Virus record (IMG/VR): IMGVR_UViG_3300017735_000051
Location: 1 to 33,013 of that record
Source of the DNA: a virus
Strand: one strand, 5' to 3'
Length of the DNA: 33,013 bases
Numbering within the stretch: position 1 is the stretch's first letter; the number at the start of each line of letters is the position of its first letter. Made by a program: the position numbers and the translations under genes. Below, piece by piece: positions 8,632 to 16,953 of this stretch. The notes below the pieces were generated by a model. That model worked only from the letters and a program-made list of their open reading frames with translations, had not been told where the DNA came from and ran no database searches.

Positions 8632-11600
8632 ATGGCTCAGATTATTTCTGAAGAAAGCTACAATAAAGTTGTAGAAGAAACTAAAGTACCCAAAGCTAGG
8701 GTTTTGACTCCAGAGGAATACGATGCAGTAATTAAACAAGCATCTAATCCATCTGACGATGATATAACTATTGGAGATTACTTAAGAACCGTTCCAGCTA
8801 CCGCTGTGGATATTACTTTGGGTGCGGGCGAGGGATTTGCTTCAGCTATAGGAGAGTTCACTGGGGACTATGATTTAGCGCGCAAGATAGGTGCGTTTAG
8901 GGAAGATGTAAACGATGCAATCATGGGCGATACTCCAGATGAGTTGCAGTCGGACTTCGCATATAAGTTATCATCGGGATTGGGTAGCACCCTGCCATAT
9001 TTAGGGGCGGCTATTCTTGCCAAGAAACCATCCTTATTGGCGAAATCTGGTGTAGGTGCATTTTTCTTATCCTCTGCTGGTCAACAAGTTAGGGATGATT
9101 ATCTGGCAACTCAGGGAGTCACTTCTGAAGATGCAAGCGACGAACAGATGTCGGAGTCCAACAAGGCTGGAGCCGTTGGGGCAATCCCCATTGCGCTCGC
9201 AGAAAGACTGGGAGCTGGGTTAATACTTAGACCTTTCGCAAGTGGACCCATCCCAGCAGGGAAAGTTATGGAGCGCATCACTCAATACGCTACCGCTGGA
9301 GCAGGAGAAGCACTCACGGAAGCAACGCAGTCGGGTTTAATTAATTCAATCGCTGGATATGTGAGAAAGTATGATGAGGACAGACCCATAACTCAGGGTA
9401 TGGCTGAATCAGCATTAATTGGATTCTTGGTTGGTGGTGGTGTGAACGCTACTATGGACACCGTTCAAAGAAAAATTACCCAAGCCGATAGGTTAAGGGC
9501 TGGTGTAGCAAATGGAGATATAAATGCCAAGGACGTAATTGATCCAGAAATTGGCAGTAAGTTGACTGAGGTCGCCATGGATTCCAACGCTATACCCGAA
9601 GCTGACACTAGACAACAGGGTCGAATTACCGATCCAGCGGGATGGAGAAACTTTGTATCAAAAACACTTACACCCATTAGTCGTAGACTGGGTCGCGCTG
9701 GTAAGGAGGTAGTAAGAGAGTTCCGAAAATATGAAATGGATGTTGGCATAAAGACCAAGGATTTAAAGGAAAGGATATTGGACTTTCAGCAATCCATACA
9801 GAAATTAAAGAAAACAAGTCCCAAGGATTACGAAGCACTTGCCTTGGCACTGGCTAATGCAAATCAGTTTGCTACATCAATGCCCAACAGTGTTGAGAGG
9901 GATTTAAATAAGAGGCAACAAATACAGCCAGAGATGGGTTTTTCTCAAAGCGAACAACTTTTAAATGCAACAAATGTCGATGCGGGTCTCATAAATAATC
10001 AAATTGAGCAAGCAAGGAATGCTATAGAGCAAAGGGGATTAAAAACAAAAATAGAAATAATTGAGGGAGGCAACTCTTTCTATGATCCCATTGCGAACAC
10101 CATAGCAATTTCCGCGGAGCAAGCGGACGGAACAACAGTTGCTCACGAATTTTTTCATGCAGTTCTAGGACAGTCCGTAAAGACTGACATAGAATTGCAG
10201 GACATGACTAGGGGAATGTTCGATAGCGTCATCAGAGCCTCCGTAGATGGGTCATCTCTAAACACACAACTAAAGAGCTTTATATCCAAATACGACGAGA
10301 ACATACAGAACGAAGAATTTTTAGCCCAAACCGTAGGTGAACTAGCTCGTCAATACACTACGCTGGACTTGAACACTCAGACTAGAATTAAAATATGGGT
10401 AAACCAAGTAATGCAAGCCTTGGGAATGGGGGGAGTATTTAAACAGGCAGAGACGGATGCCGAAGTTATAGAACAGCTCAATGCGTTTTCCCGTTTTTCT
10501 GGCAACCCAGATGTTCTTACGAACAATGTAAACCCATCCTTCGTAAAACAAATGGTGGATCCCAGTGGTGAACAGGCGTTTCTTAGCCAACCAATAGAGG
10601 CTTCTAAGTTTCAACTGGCTGATTTTCAATCATTACCGAAATTAAAATTTACATCTAAATCCAAAAAATATTCTCGGATTACCGAAGAAAACAAAATTGA
10701 TTTTGCTAGTCTTGTCTCCAAGCTCAAGAAGGAAGACGCAAGGGTTACCTTTTGGGCGGCTGATCAGTTCGGAAGTGGCACATATAAAGATATGGTCACT
10801 GGCAAATCCTATGATTTAGATGGAGGAATAAGTTTCCCCTTTGATAAAAGAGGGAAGAGAAAGAAATATGCGTGGGCTTCAACATCCAATGAATCCATGC
10901 GTAAGATGCTGGGGGACGCGGATTATGTATTTTTGGTTTCTGGAAAACCAGATTCCCAGCTTCTTTATAATTCTCAACTTCACAGTATATTGGCAGACAG
11001 AGCCAAGAAGCAATACGGCAGTATAGAGAATGCCTTTACCAAGATACTTGAGCTGGCGGAAGCAGAGGGAAGAAGTAACAAGTCCCTTAACACTCTTGCA
11101 AGAATACGAGACAAGGGAGCAGACCAATTCTTTTCTGAATCATCGAATACCCAGCTCGGCAATTTCTTAAAAGAATTTAAAGGACAGTCAGAGCTATCAG
11201 CGGACACAGAATACACTAGAGCCGTTGAGTCCATTATGCCAAATGCAAACGAACTACGTGACGGATTTCTCAAGGACAATGATTTCCAGTTCTTGGATAT
11301 TATGGGTGTTATGCAAACCACTGGAGAAGTAGGCATAGGGGAGTCTGGTCATGGAACATACAGGGATGGAGTAATTGGAAAGTTTATAGGAATACCAGAT
11401 GTCAGAGTTCAAGCCTATGATTTATTTACGGATGAGGCGAAGGCTCAATTTAAAGATCAAATGGTAAAGAATGCTGTAAATACAAGAAAGCAAGCGTTCT
11501 TTGATAAAGAGGGTGTTGAAGCCAGTCCAGAGCAAGTCGAGGAGTTTAGACTCGAAAAAGAAAATAACGCAGTTCAGTTTTTTGATAAGCCAACTAAGTA

Positions 11601-13440
11601 TCACTCTCAGTGGACTGGGGGGACTGTGGGATACAAGAGCAGGCAAGCAAGTTCATTTATAGACCCCCTAGCTACCCAAGAAGAAGTCTTTACCCCTGCA
11701 ACATCAGAGCAATTCAGGGAGGGAGCAAAGTCCCTACGAAGATATCAGAAGGGTAGAGCCACTGACGAAGAGCGCATAAGGGGTTTATCAGATGAGGGCT
11801 TAAGGGTACTACAACGCAATGGTATGGTTGAACAGTATGTAGAAGTTCGCAAAGTTCTAGAAGAATTAAAAAGCGAATACGAGACTCTTGGGCTGGATAT
11901 GAATTACATAGACAACTACTTCCCTAGATTGATGCAGGATTTAGATGGATTTAAAAAGTCCATTGGTCAGACTACTGGTATCGACGAAGAAATTAGACGC
12001 TATGAAAATATGACTGGTCAAAAAATGACTGCCGTAGAGCGTCAAAAGATGTATGAGAAACTTGCTAGATCCAGAATGTATCGTTCAGGCATCTCTCAGC
12101 CAGCTAATTTAAAAGAAAGAAGAAAAGATGAGGTCAAGCAAAGTGAGTTGCAGTATTACGCGGATCCCGAGCAGGCACTTGAAGAATATGTGGATAGAAT
12201 GGTAAATACCATTGAAACGAAAAAACTAATTGGTGATGCTCAGTCAGGAAAAACTCAAGGAAAAGATCAGATAGCTGGTCGCTTGGGGGTAGTGATGGAT
12301 AATTTAGCCAAGCAAGGCAGATTGCGACAAGACCAAATAGATGTCGTTCAGGGGGCTGTAGCCGCTAGATTCGGACAGCATGGAAGCCAATACGGATTCG
12401 TCAAGGGTTTGAAGAATGCTGGGTATCTAGCTACAATGGGAAACACTGGATCTACCCTAACGCAGTTGGGAGACTTTTATTTTACAATGGTTCAAAATGG
12501 TTTGATCCCTACATTGAGAGCCGCAGTTGGAAGTAAAGTACTTACTGTAGAGGACTTAGGGATAGCGAAGGACTTAGTGACAGTAGAAACCAAGGACTCC
12601 AAGGGGTTCTTGGGAAAATCCGTGGATAATGTTTTTAAATTAACTGGACTAACTGCAATAGATAGGTTGGCTAAAAATACAAACATTAACGCGGCATATA
12701 AAGTAATGCAAAAGGGTGCTAAATCCAATCAAAATAGCAGAGCATATGAAAAAACCCTAAGCAGATTAAAACGAACTCAGGGCAATGACGCATATAAAAC
12801 AATCGCAGATTTGAAAAGGGGAGTAAAGAGTGACTACGTTATAGAGGCTCTGTATAACGAGCTGGCTGATGTAGCACCAATTTCCCTGACTGAAATGCCA
12901 GAGAACTACTCCAATAACCCAAATTTAAGAATACTCTACAGTTTAAAATCCTATACAATTAAACAATTTAATTTCGTAAGAGAGCGTTCTTTTTCTAAAA
13001 TAACAGAGGGCGTTGCTACTGGAGATGCCTCAAAGTTTGCTCAGGGGAGCGTAGAGTTAATGAGAATACTGGCTTTCGGGGCACTGGCAAATGGATCCGC
13101 TGATGTATTGAAAGCGATATTGTTTAACCGAGAAATCGATGAAGAGGACTTCTGGTGGAATCATGTGCTCAGGATGTTTGGTATAACCAAATATACTACA
13201 GTAAAAGCCAGAAAAGAAGGTTTGGGGTCAGCGATCAGGGACAGTATATTGCCGCCTCAATTTAGCATTCTTGATGATATATACAGGGATGTTGCCAAGG
13301 GCGCATCCGAAGACGGGATAGATGCAAACGAAATGCGAAGCATGAAGTATATGCCCATCGTTGGAAAGCTATACTACTGGAGAGAGGGCAAGGGAGTTCA
13401 GGTAGAAGAAAAACTATCTAGGCTCAGAGGAAAAGATTAG
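8632..13440 (+). CDS. Large polyvalent internal virion protein with HExxH metallopeptidase motif
   Basis: At 1602 residues this is the largest gene here. Residues about 45-285 hold Gly/Ala-rich hydrophobic stretches that could insert in membrane (SGLGSTLPYLGAAILAKK; AGAVGAIPIALAERLGAG). Residues 505-509 are HEFFH within TTVAHEFFHAVLG, a zincin active-site motif. Residues about 685-800 look like another globular domain (FWAADQFGSGTYKDM, YVFLVSGKPDSQLLYNSQ). The C-terminal third, with GLTAIDRLAKNTNINAAYKV, resembles LPD38-type large polyvalent protein domains. Such proteins are packaged and injected with DNA. The peptidase is inferred from the motif alone; the third zinc ligand was not assigned. 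The end overlaps the convergent minus-strand gene by 17 bp. Confidence 0.85.
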   Translation: MAQIISEESYNKVVEETKVPKARVLTPEEYDAVIKQASNPSDDDITIGDYLRTVPATAVDITLGAGEGFASAIGEFTGDYDLARKIGAFREDVNDAIMGDTPDELQSDFAYKLSSGLGSTLPYLGAAILAKKPSLLAKSGVGAFFLSSAGQQVRDDYLATQGVTSEDASDEQMSESNKAGAVGAIPIALAERLGAGLILRPFASGPIPAGKVMERITQYATAGAGEALTEATQSGLINSIAGYVRKYDEDRPITQGMAESALIGFLVGGGVNATMDTVQRKITQADRLRAGVANGDINAKDVIDPEIGSKLTEVAMDSNAIPEADTRQQGRITDPAGWRNFVSKTLTPISRRLGRAGKEVVREFRKYEMDVGIKTKDLKERILDFQQSIQKLKKTSPKDYEALALALANANQFATSMPNSVERDLNKRQQIQPEMGFSQSEQLLNATNVDAGLINNQIEQARNAIEQRGLKTKIEIIEGGNSFYDPIANTIAISAEQADGTTVAHEFFHAVLGQSVKTDIELQDMTRGMFDSVIRASVDGSSLNTQLKSFISKYDENIQNEEFLAQTVGELARQYTTLDLNTQTRIKIWVNQVMQALGMGGVFKQAETDAEVIEQLNAFSRFSGNPDVLTNNVNPSFVKQMVDPSGEQAFLSQPIEASKFQLADFQSLPKLKFTSKSKKYSRITEENKIDFASLVSKLKKEDARVTFWAADQFGSGTYKDMVTGKSYDLDGGISFPFDKRGKRKKYAWASTSNESMRKMLGDADYVFLVSGKPDSQLLYNSQLHSILADRAKKQYGSIENAFTKILELAEAEGRSNKSLNTLARIRDKGADQFFSESSNTQLGNFLKEFKGQSELSADTEYTRAVESIMPNANELRDGFLKDNDFQFLDIMGVMQTTGEVGIGESGHGTYRDGVIGKFIGIPDVRVQAYDLFTDEAKAQFKDQMVKNAVNTRKQAFFDKEGVEASPEQVEEFRLEKENNAVQFFDKPTKYHSQWTGGTVGYKSRQASSFIDPLATQEEVFTPATSEQFREGAKSLRRYQKGRATDEERIRGLSDEGLRVLQRNGMVEQYVEVRKVLEELKSEYETLGLDMNYIDNYFPRLMQDLDGFKKSIGQTTGIDEEIRRYENMTGQKMTAVERQKMYEKLARSRMYRSGISQPANLKERRKDEVKQSELQYYADPEQALEEYVDRMVNTIETKKLIGDAQSGKTQGKDQIAGRLGVVMDNLAKQGRLRQDQIDVVQGAVAARFGQHGSQYGFVKGLKNAGYLATMGNTGSTLTQLGDFYFTMVQNGLIPTLRAAVGSKVLTVEDLGIAKDLVTVETKDSKGFLGKSVDNVFKLTGLTAIDRLAKNTNINAAYKVMQKGAKSNQNSRAYEKTLSRLKRTQGNDAYKTIADLKRGVKSDYVIEALYNELADVAPISLTEMPENYSNNPNLRILYSLKSYTIKQFNFVRERSFSKITEGVATGDASKFAQGSVELMRILAFGALANGSADVLKAILFNREIDEEDFWWNHVLRMFGITKYTTVKARKEGLGSAIRDSILPPQFSILDDIYRDVAKGASEDGIDANEMRSMKYMPIVGKLYYWREGKGVQVEEKLSRLRGKD

Positions 13441-13942
13441 AATCAACATCTAACTTTATTTCCTTCTTCATTAACATATACGGTATTTTGTATAAATCCT
13501 CGGGATGAATTTTTGTAAGAAGGTCATCTCGACCATATTTCTTTCTAGTGTACATCTTATACATACACTCCTTGGGGGAATCAACCATGCACTCCTTATC
13601 AACCAAGTCGTCAACTAAACTTATTAGGTCAAATTTTTTAACTACCACGAAGAACTCTTCTCTTTCAAAAGCAAAATGAGTTGCGTCCCCGTATAACCAC
13701 CCATCATAGCCCTTAATATTTTTAAACTCCACCCATAGAGTATTTGGATCCTTTATGGATTTAACATCCACTGTCATCCCAAAATTGCATCGGAAATCGA
13801 TGTGATCGAACTGACCATTATCAACATCGGTAAACTTTATATTAGCACCAAAAAATGAATCCAAAGATTTTTTAAAAATATTTTCCGCATTGGCTCCCTG
13901 CTTACTAGCTCTACCAGTTCGATCATATTCATTCCTATACAT
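13424..13942 (-). CDS. Putative PD-(D/E)XK-type nuclease
   Basis: This 172-residue protein has a GANAENIF motif (Glu about 20) and then FDHIDF (Asp about 46/49). TVDVKSIK follows (Asp59-x-Lys61), and WVEFKNI comes after it. This order matches the helix Glu, Asp and D/E-x-K of restriction-like folds and small phage resolvase- or endonuclease-like proteins. The assignment is from motif pattern only. The ATG at 13942 sits directly after the T-run of a minus-strand terminator and has no Shine-Dalgarno site. It would therefore depend on read-through, a leaderless transcript or an unseen promoter. It converges with the late operon and overlaps its last gene by 17 bp. Confidence 0.65.
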   Translation of the reverse strand: MYRNEYDRTGRASKQGANAENIFKKSLDSFFGANIKFTDVDNGQFDHIDFRCNFGMTVDVKSIKDPNTLWVEFKNIKGYDGWLYGDATHFAFEREEFFVVVKKFDLISLVDDLVDKECMVDSPKECMYKMYTRKKYGRDDLLTKIHPEDLYKIPYMLMKKEIKLDVDSNLFL

Positions 13943-13978
13943 AAAAAATGCCTTACCCCCAACTCATTGAGGGTAAGG
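13943..13978 (-). terminator. Rho-independent terminator of the replication transcript
   Basis: Read on the minus strand, CCTTACCC (13978-13971) pairs perfectly with GGGTAAGG (13958-13951), and a small inner stem is possible. CA and six T residues (13948-13943) follow. This is a classical intrinsic terminator for transcription coming from the HNH and helicase genes. It abuts the ATG of the nuclease gene at 13942. In the plus direction no T-run follows. Confidence 0.8.
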
Positions 13979-14061
13979 ACTTAGTGATATCGGAGTTAAT
14001 AAAGGAGAGGCAACGAAAAAACCCCACCTTCCAGCGATTGCTCAACTGGATTACCGATAAA

Positions 14062-14286
14062 TTATCCATTCCTAGAACGATTTTTTTTCTTTGATTGAAC
14101 GCGAAGGTTTTTCCTAGAGCTATTCAGAGGATTGCGGTCTTTGTGATCTACATCCTTGCCCCTCAGTTTAGACTTGCCGACAGCCTTTACCATCTTCCGT
14201 CTGGACTTTTTGCGAGCATCATTTCTTTTCCGTTGCTCTGGTTTGCTCTGGTAGTTATCGTATTCTTTTCTGTAGTTCCTAGGCAT
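14062..14286 (-). CDS. Small HNH endonuclease
   Basis: This 74-residue, very basic protein has a C-terminal core with DVDHKDRNPLNSSRKNLRV, the D-H...N...N-L pattern of compact phage HNH nucleases. A Lys/Arg-rich N-terminal half and a basic tail (KKKNRSRNG) probably bind DNA. Free-standing HNH proteins of this size may be homing endonucleases or assist packaging and nicking; the genome context does not decide. It has its own sigma-70-like promoter directly upstream (14295-14324). The -10 box is only 8 bases from the ATG, so the transcript would be nearly leaderless. Confidence 0.8.
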   Translation of the reverse strand: MPRNYRKEYDNYQSKPEQRKRNDARKKSRRKMVKAVGKSKLRGKDVDHKDRNPLNSSRKNLRVQSKKKNRSRNG

Positions 14287-14294
14287 AGGCTAGA

Positions 14295-14324
14295 ATTATA
14301 ACACAAATTGTTTAAAATTTGCAA
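14295..14324 (-). promoter_or_regulatory. Sigma-70-like extended -10 promoter for the HNH gene
   Basis: On the minus strand, TTGCAA (14324-14319), an 18-base spacer and TATAAT (14300-14295) are seen, with TGT directly before the -10 (extended -10). The ATG at 14286 follows after 8 bases. A start about 7 bases after the -10 would give a leader of only one or two bases. The spacing and geometry match the promoter in front of the portal gene. Confidence 0.65.
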
Positions 14325-14343
14325 GTTATGTAGATTTAGTTAA

Positions 14344-14541
14344 TTATTCCTTCTCCACATCGTTAGTAAGGATTCGCTCTTGTAGCCTAGCTATTTTGTT
14401 TTTCATCTTCTCAATATCGTGATTGAGAGTTTCGTTTTGTTTAGTTAGGGCATCGCAAGCCTTGGTCATTGCGTTGAGTCCCCTTACGAGAACCTGCTCG
14501 GTGTCTGGCTTGAATAGCGGTGTTGAGTTTTTTTGCGACAT
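14344..14541 (-). CDS. Small coiled-coil protein
   Basis: This 65-residue protein has a helical heptad-like region from about residue 25 to 60 (LTKQNETLNHDIEKMKNKIA), predicted by eye as a coiled coil. It lies 23 bases downstream of the helicase gene on the same strand. The leader is AT-rich with TATAAT directly against the ATG and no Shine-Dalgarno site. No family is recognised; a partner of the helicase is conceivable only from position. Confidence 0.65.
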   Translation of the reverse strand: MSQKNSTPLFKPDTEQVLVRGLNAMTKACDALTKQNETLNHDIEKMKNKIARLQERILTNDVEKE

Positions 14542-14564
14542 ATTATATTATTTTTATTGGTTAA

Positions 14565-15908
14565 TTATTGAAATCTTCCTATGGAGTTTACGAATTTAAA
14601 GGTTCCTTTTAGGTCTCTTTCTCCTTCGCGATTCTTGGCGACATTGTAATCCATTGCAAGGTAAGGAACGCCATTTGGATCAACGTCCCTACAATGATCT
14701 ACGTCTCCTCCTCTGGGATACATCAAAACAACTATATCCGCGTCGTTTTCTATATCTCCAGAGTCCTTCAAATCATATAGGACTAGACCAGAATCCCGCA
14801 TAGCACCAGTTCTATTTATCTGAGCGAGAAGAATTACCACAACATCCAGTTCCATTGCCATTTGTTTGATTCCGTGGGACGCTTGAGAAATCCCCTCGTG
14901 CTTACTGAGATTCGGATTGAATGGTATAAGTTGTAAATAATCTACGACAATAATTTTTACACCATGCCTTCGCTTTAACCGCCTAGCTTTGGATCTTAAA
15001 TCGTCAATGTTTCTTACAGTGTGCTCAGTATATATGGGCGCATCAGCTATTTTCGTAATAGCTTCATTCACCTTATCCGTCTCTTCCTCCGTAGCCACCC
15101 CGTCGCTTACCTTGGATAAGTTTACAGCGGACGATGTTTGAGCCATTCTTTTGGTTAATTGATTGGCGGGCATTTCAAAAGAAAATATCGCAGAAGGTAT
15201 GTCATTAGTTATAGATGATCTAAGAACAAAGTTCAAAGCCAATTGAGATTTTCCGCAGGAAGTTGGAGCCGCAATAACGCAGACCTCGCCCGCACCTATA
15301 CCCCCTTCATCTAACTTTGCATCCAAGTGATCTATCCCAGTGGGAACCTTTTTTGAAACATAGGTTCCGTCGCGCATACTATTTAATCTAGCCCGCAATT
15401 CCTCTGCCGCGTGAGAAAGTGTTTCCTTTGACGTATCCAAGGAATCCATTATCTTCCTTATCTCAGATTCACTCTTGGTAGCGACCTCCGTGGGAAGTTG
15501 ATTCTCCTCCAAGCATTCAAGCTGATATCTATAGTGCCTAGATAAATTTCTGGACTGGCTATGTTTTTTTACAATCTCCGCTGAATTAATGCCAGACAAA
15601 GGAGTCTGAGGACTGCTCATTATTTTAAATATATGAGGCATCCCACCCACGGCATCCAATTTATTACTTGATCTCAACTCATCGCTAAGAGTAACCTCAT
15701 CTATTGGAGTTTTTTTATTAACCAGATTGCCGATTGCCTTCCACATCTCTCTGTTGGTCTGACTGTAGAAATCGCTTTCGGATATAATTCTAGATATATC
15801 ATCAAACACATAACCATCGCTTTCGGCTACGGCACTGGAAATTACGCTCATTTCCGCCTCGGAGCAATAAAAGTCTTGGCGTTTAACTGTTTGGTCTTGT
15901 AAGTCCAT
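14565..15908 (-). CDS. dnaB: DnaB-family replicative helicase
   Basis: The protein has 447 residues from the ATG at 15908 (449 from 15914). Numbered from 15914, residues about 17-110 form the DnaB N-terminal helical domain (AEMSVISSAVAE, DFYSQTNREMWKAI). The RecA-like core has Walker A APTSCGKS (216-223), FSFEMP with catalytic-type Glu247, Walker B IIVVDYLQLI (321-330) and LLAQINR (362-368). The P-loop keeps the GKS but lacks the first Gly. It unwinds DNA 5'-3' at the phage fork. I prefer 15908 because it gives the TAATG overlap with the upstream gene used across this genome. No fused primase domain and no separate primase gene were seen. Confidence 0.93.
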   Translation of the reverse strand: MDLQDQTVKRQDFYCSEAEMSVISSAVAESDGYVFDDISRIISESDFYSQTNREMWKAIGNLVNKKTPIDEVTLSDELRSSNKLDAVGGMPHIFKIMSSPQTPLSGINSAEIVKKHSQSRNLSRHYRYQLECLEENQLPTEVATKSESEIRKIMDSLDTSKETLSHAAEELRARLNSMRDGTYVSKKVPTGIDHLDAKLDEGGIGAGEVCVIAAPTSCGKSQLALNFVLRSSITNDIPSAIFSFEMPANQLTKRMAQTSSAVNLSKVSDGVATEEETDKVNEAITKIADAPIYTEHTVRNIDDLRSKARRLKRRHGVKIIVVDYLQLIPFNPNLSKHEGISQASHGIKQMAMELDVVVILLAQINRTGAMRDSGLVLYDLKDSGDIENDADIVVLMYPRGGDVDHCRDVDPNGVPYLAMDYNVAKNREGERDLKGTFKFVNSIGRFQ

Positions 15909-16297
15909 TAACATAAATCCCCCTCTTCGATCCTCTTGGCTTTAGCCTTATGCTTGGCTCTTAAATTTTGAACAGTTGTTGTGGGTATATCATAATACAT
16001 ACCGATGATCCAAGCGGGTATGTCTAAATCGGACAAGATCACTTTTCTCATTGCTTCAGTAATTTCTGTGTATCTCTGCTTGGCTTGAGTTTCCATAAAC
16101 TCCTCAAAGCTCATCACTCTGATTAAGTTATTATCCTTAGCCCACTGCACATCCCTCTTAGCAAATCTAGGAAAATCCCTCTGGGACTTCTTATCCTCAT
16201 CACCCGCAAATCCATTTACTCTAGCTCTTTTATATCTATCAATGTAATCCATAATTTTATATATCGTTAAGTTCTTCTGGGAGGGTTCCGTTGTCAA
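15908..16297 (-). CDS. Unrecognised replication-block protein with C-terminal HTH-like segment
   Basis: The reading frame gives 129 residues from 16297, or 114 from the ATG at 16252. The shorter version avoids a 41-bp overlap and starts 5 bases after the upstream stop, so 16252 may be the real start. The C-terminal ~40 residues (IPAWIIGMYYDIPTTTVQNLRAK, split as IPAWIIGMYY and DIPTTTVQNL) look like a helix-turn-helix with a basic tail. It is translationally coupled to the helicase gene by TAATG. A helicase loader or regulator is possible from position only. Confidence 0.7.
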   Translation of the reverse strand: MTTEPSQKNLTIYKIMDYIDRYKRARVNGFAGDEDKKSQRDFPRFAKRDVQWAKDNNLIRVMSFEEFMETQAKQRYTEITEAMRKVILSDLDIPAWIIGMYYDIPTTTVQNLRAKHKAKAKRIEEGDLC

Positions 16298-16616
16298 TCA
16301 TTTCTTTGGTTTTTTGCCAACAAGCGATGTTCCAGAGAACGGCTCCGAAGTGATCTTCGTTAACCTGCCCGTCGCGCAATGCCCATAAATGCCTGTTAGC
16401 GGCATCACAATATCTAGATAGCGGAATACCCTTCAGCCAATTATCTCTTCCGTATTTAGTCGCTCCGTCTTCAAATCTTTTGGCTATTGATCTAAGCGCG
16501 CAAGTGGGAATCAAAGATGGAAGACCTTTGCCTTCCATTGCATCCCTTACTGCTCCAGTTTCAAAATTCGACATACTCCCACTGGAGGGGAGCACACATT
16601 TTTTATTATCTTCCAT
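16257..16616 (-). CDS. MazZ-like / dATP-dGTP diphosphohydrolase N-terminal family protein
   Basis: This 119-residue protein has FETGAVRDAMEGKG, SLIPTCALRSIAKRFEDGATKYG (in parts), GRDNWLKGIPLSRY, DAANRHLWAL and EDHFGAVLWNIACWQ. I recognise this pattern from the phage family once called DUF5664 and later linked to MazZ, a (d)ATP/dGTP diphosphohydrolase of 2-aminoadenine (Z) DNA phages. The helical all-alpha pattern with conserved Glu, Asp and His fits a MazG-type pyrophosphatase. Family members also occur in phages with ordinary DNA, so function here is open. It follows a terminator and may start a new transcript. Confidence 0.7.
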   Translation of the reverse strand: MEDNKKCVLPSSGSMSNFETGAVRDAMEGKGLPSLIPTCALRSIAKRFEDGATKYGRDNWLKGIPLSRYCDAANRHLWALRDGQVNEDHFGAVLWNIACWQKTKEMIDNGTLPEELNDI

Positions 16617-16630
16617 TTTTATATTTATTT

Positions 16631-16675
16631 AAAAAAAGGGGGAGAACGAGAATAACACAAACTCGCCCCCCCCCC
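16631..16675 (-). terminator. Rho-independent terminator between two replication genes
   Basis: Read on the minus strand, a G-run and CGAG (16675-16662) can pair with CTCG and CCCCC (down to 16638), with a small bulge. Seven T residues (16637-16631) follow directly. The plus strand shows a run of ten C (16666-16675), the longest homopolymer noticed in the window, and possibly of uncertain length in the assembly. Confidence 0.7.
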
Positions 16676-16705
16676 AATAACCAATGAACAATGAACAACT
16701 ATTTA

Positions 16706-16942
16706 TTAAAATGGTTCTTCTGATTTGACTGCTTCTTTAGCAACCGCCTCTTTTACCTTAACGGACAAGGAATAAAAAGGTACGCCCTTCTTGGACTCCT
16801 TCTTCCACGCATTAATGAAGAAGTCTTTACCCTCTACATTGATAGTGCCACCCAAATCTGGATGGGTATCCTTTTCCTTGCGATTGTTTTTAAACATCGC
16901 ACCCCTATTGGTATTGTCATACTCTTGAGTTGAATTACTCAC
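16706..16942 (-). CDS. Small conserved phage protein next to ERF
   Basis: This 78-residue protein starts at GTG with a strong Shine-Dalgarno site (GGGAGG, five bases upstream), the best in the replication block. The motif run EYDNTNRGAMFKNNRKEKD, THPDLGG and FFINAWKKESKKG is one I associate with short phage proteins found near recombination or single-strand DNA-binding genes. The compact, beta-like, basic sequence could be a nucleic-acid-binding fold, but no function is established. It ends before a terminator, so it is the last gene of the recombination transcript. Confidence 0.75.
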   Translation of the reverse strand: MSNSTQEYDNTNRGAMFKNNRKEKDTHPDLGGTINVEGKDFFINAWKKESKKGVPFYSLSVKVKEAVAKEAVKSEEPF

Positions 16943-16953
16943 TTTTACCTCCC

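Noticed and set aside
13948-14094. Plus-strand frame of 48 residues with a plausible helical sequence (LIEGKDLVISELIKERQ)
   Set aside because: It starts 5 bases from the divergent nuclease ATG, lies on the terminator hairpin, has no ribosome site or promoter, and runs into the HNH gene antisense. Composition is protein-like, so it is worth a conservation check only.
14095-14301. Plus-strand 68-codon frame opposite the HNH gene
   Set aside because: It is antisense to a recognised HNH core; its hydrophobic composition comes from Lys/Arg codons read in reverse.
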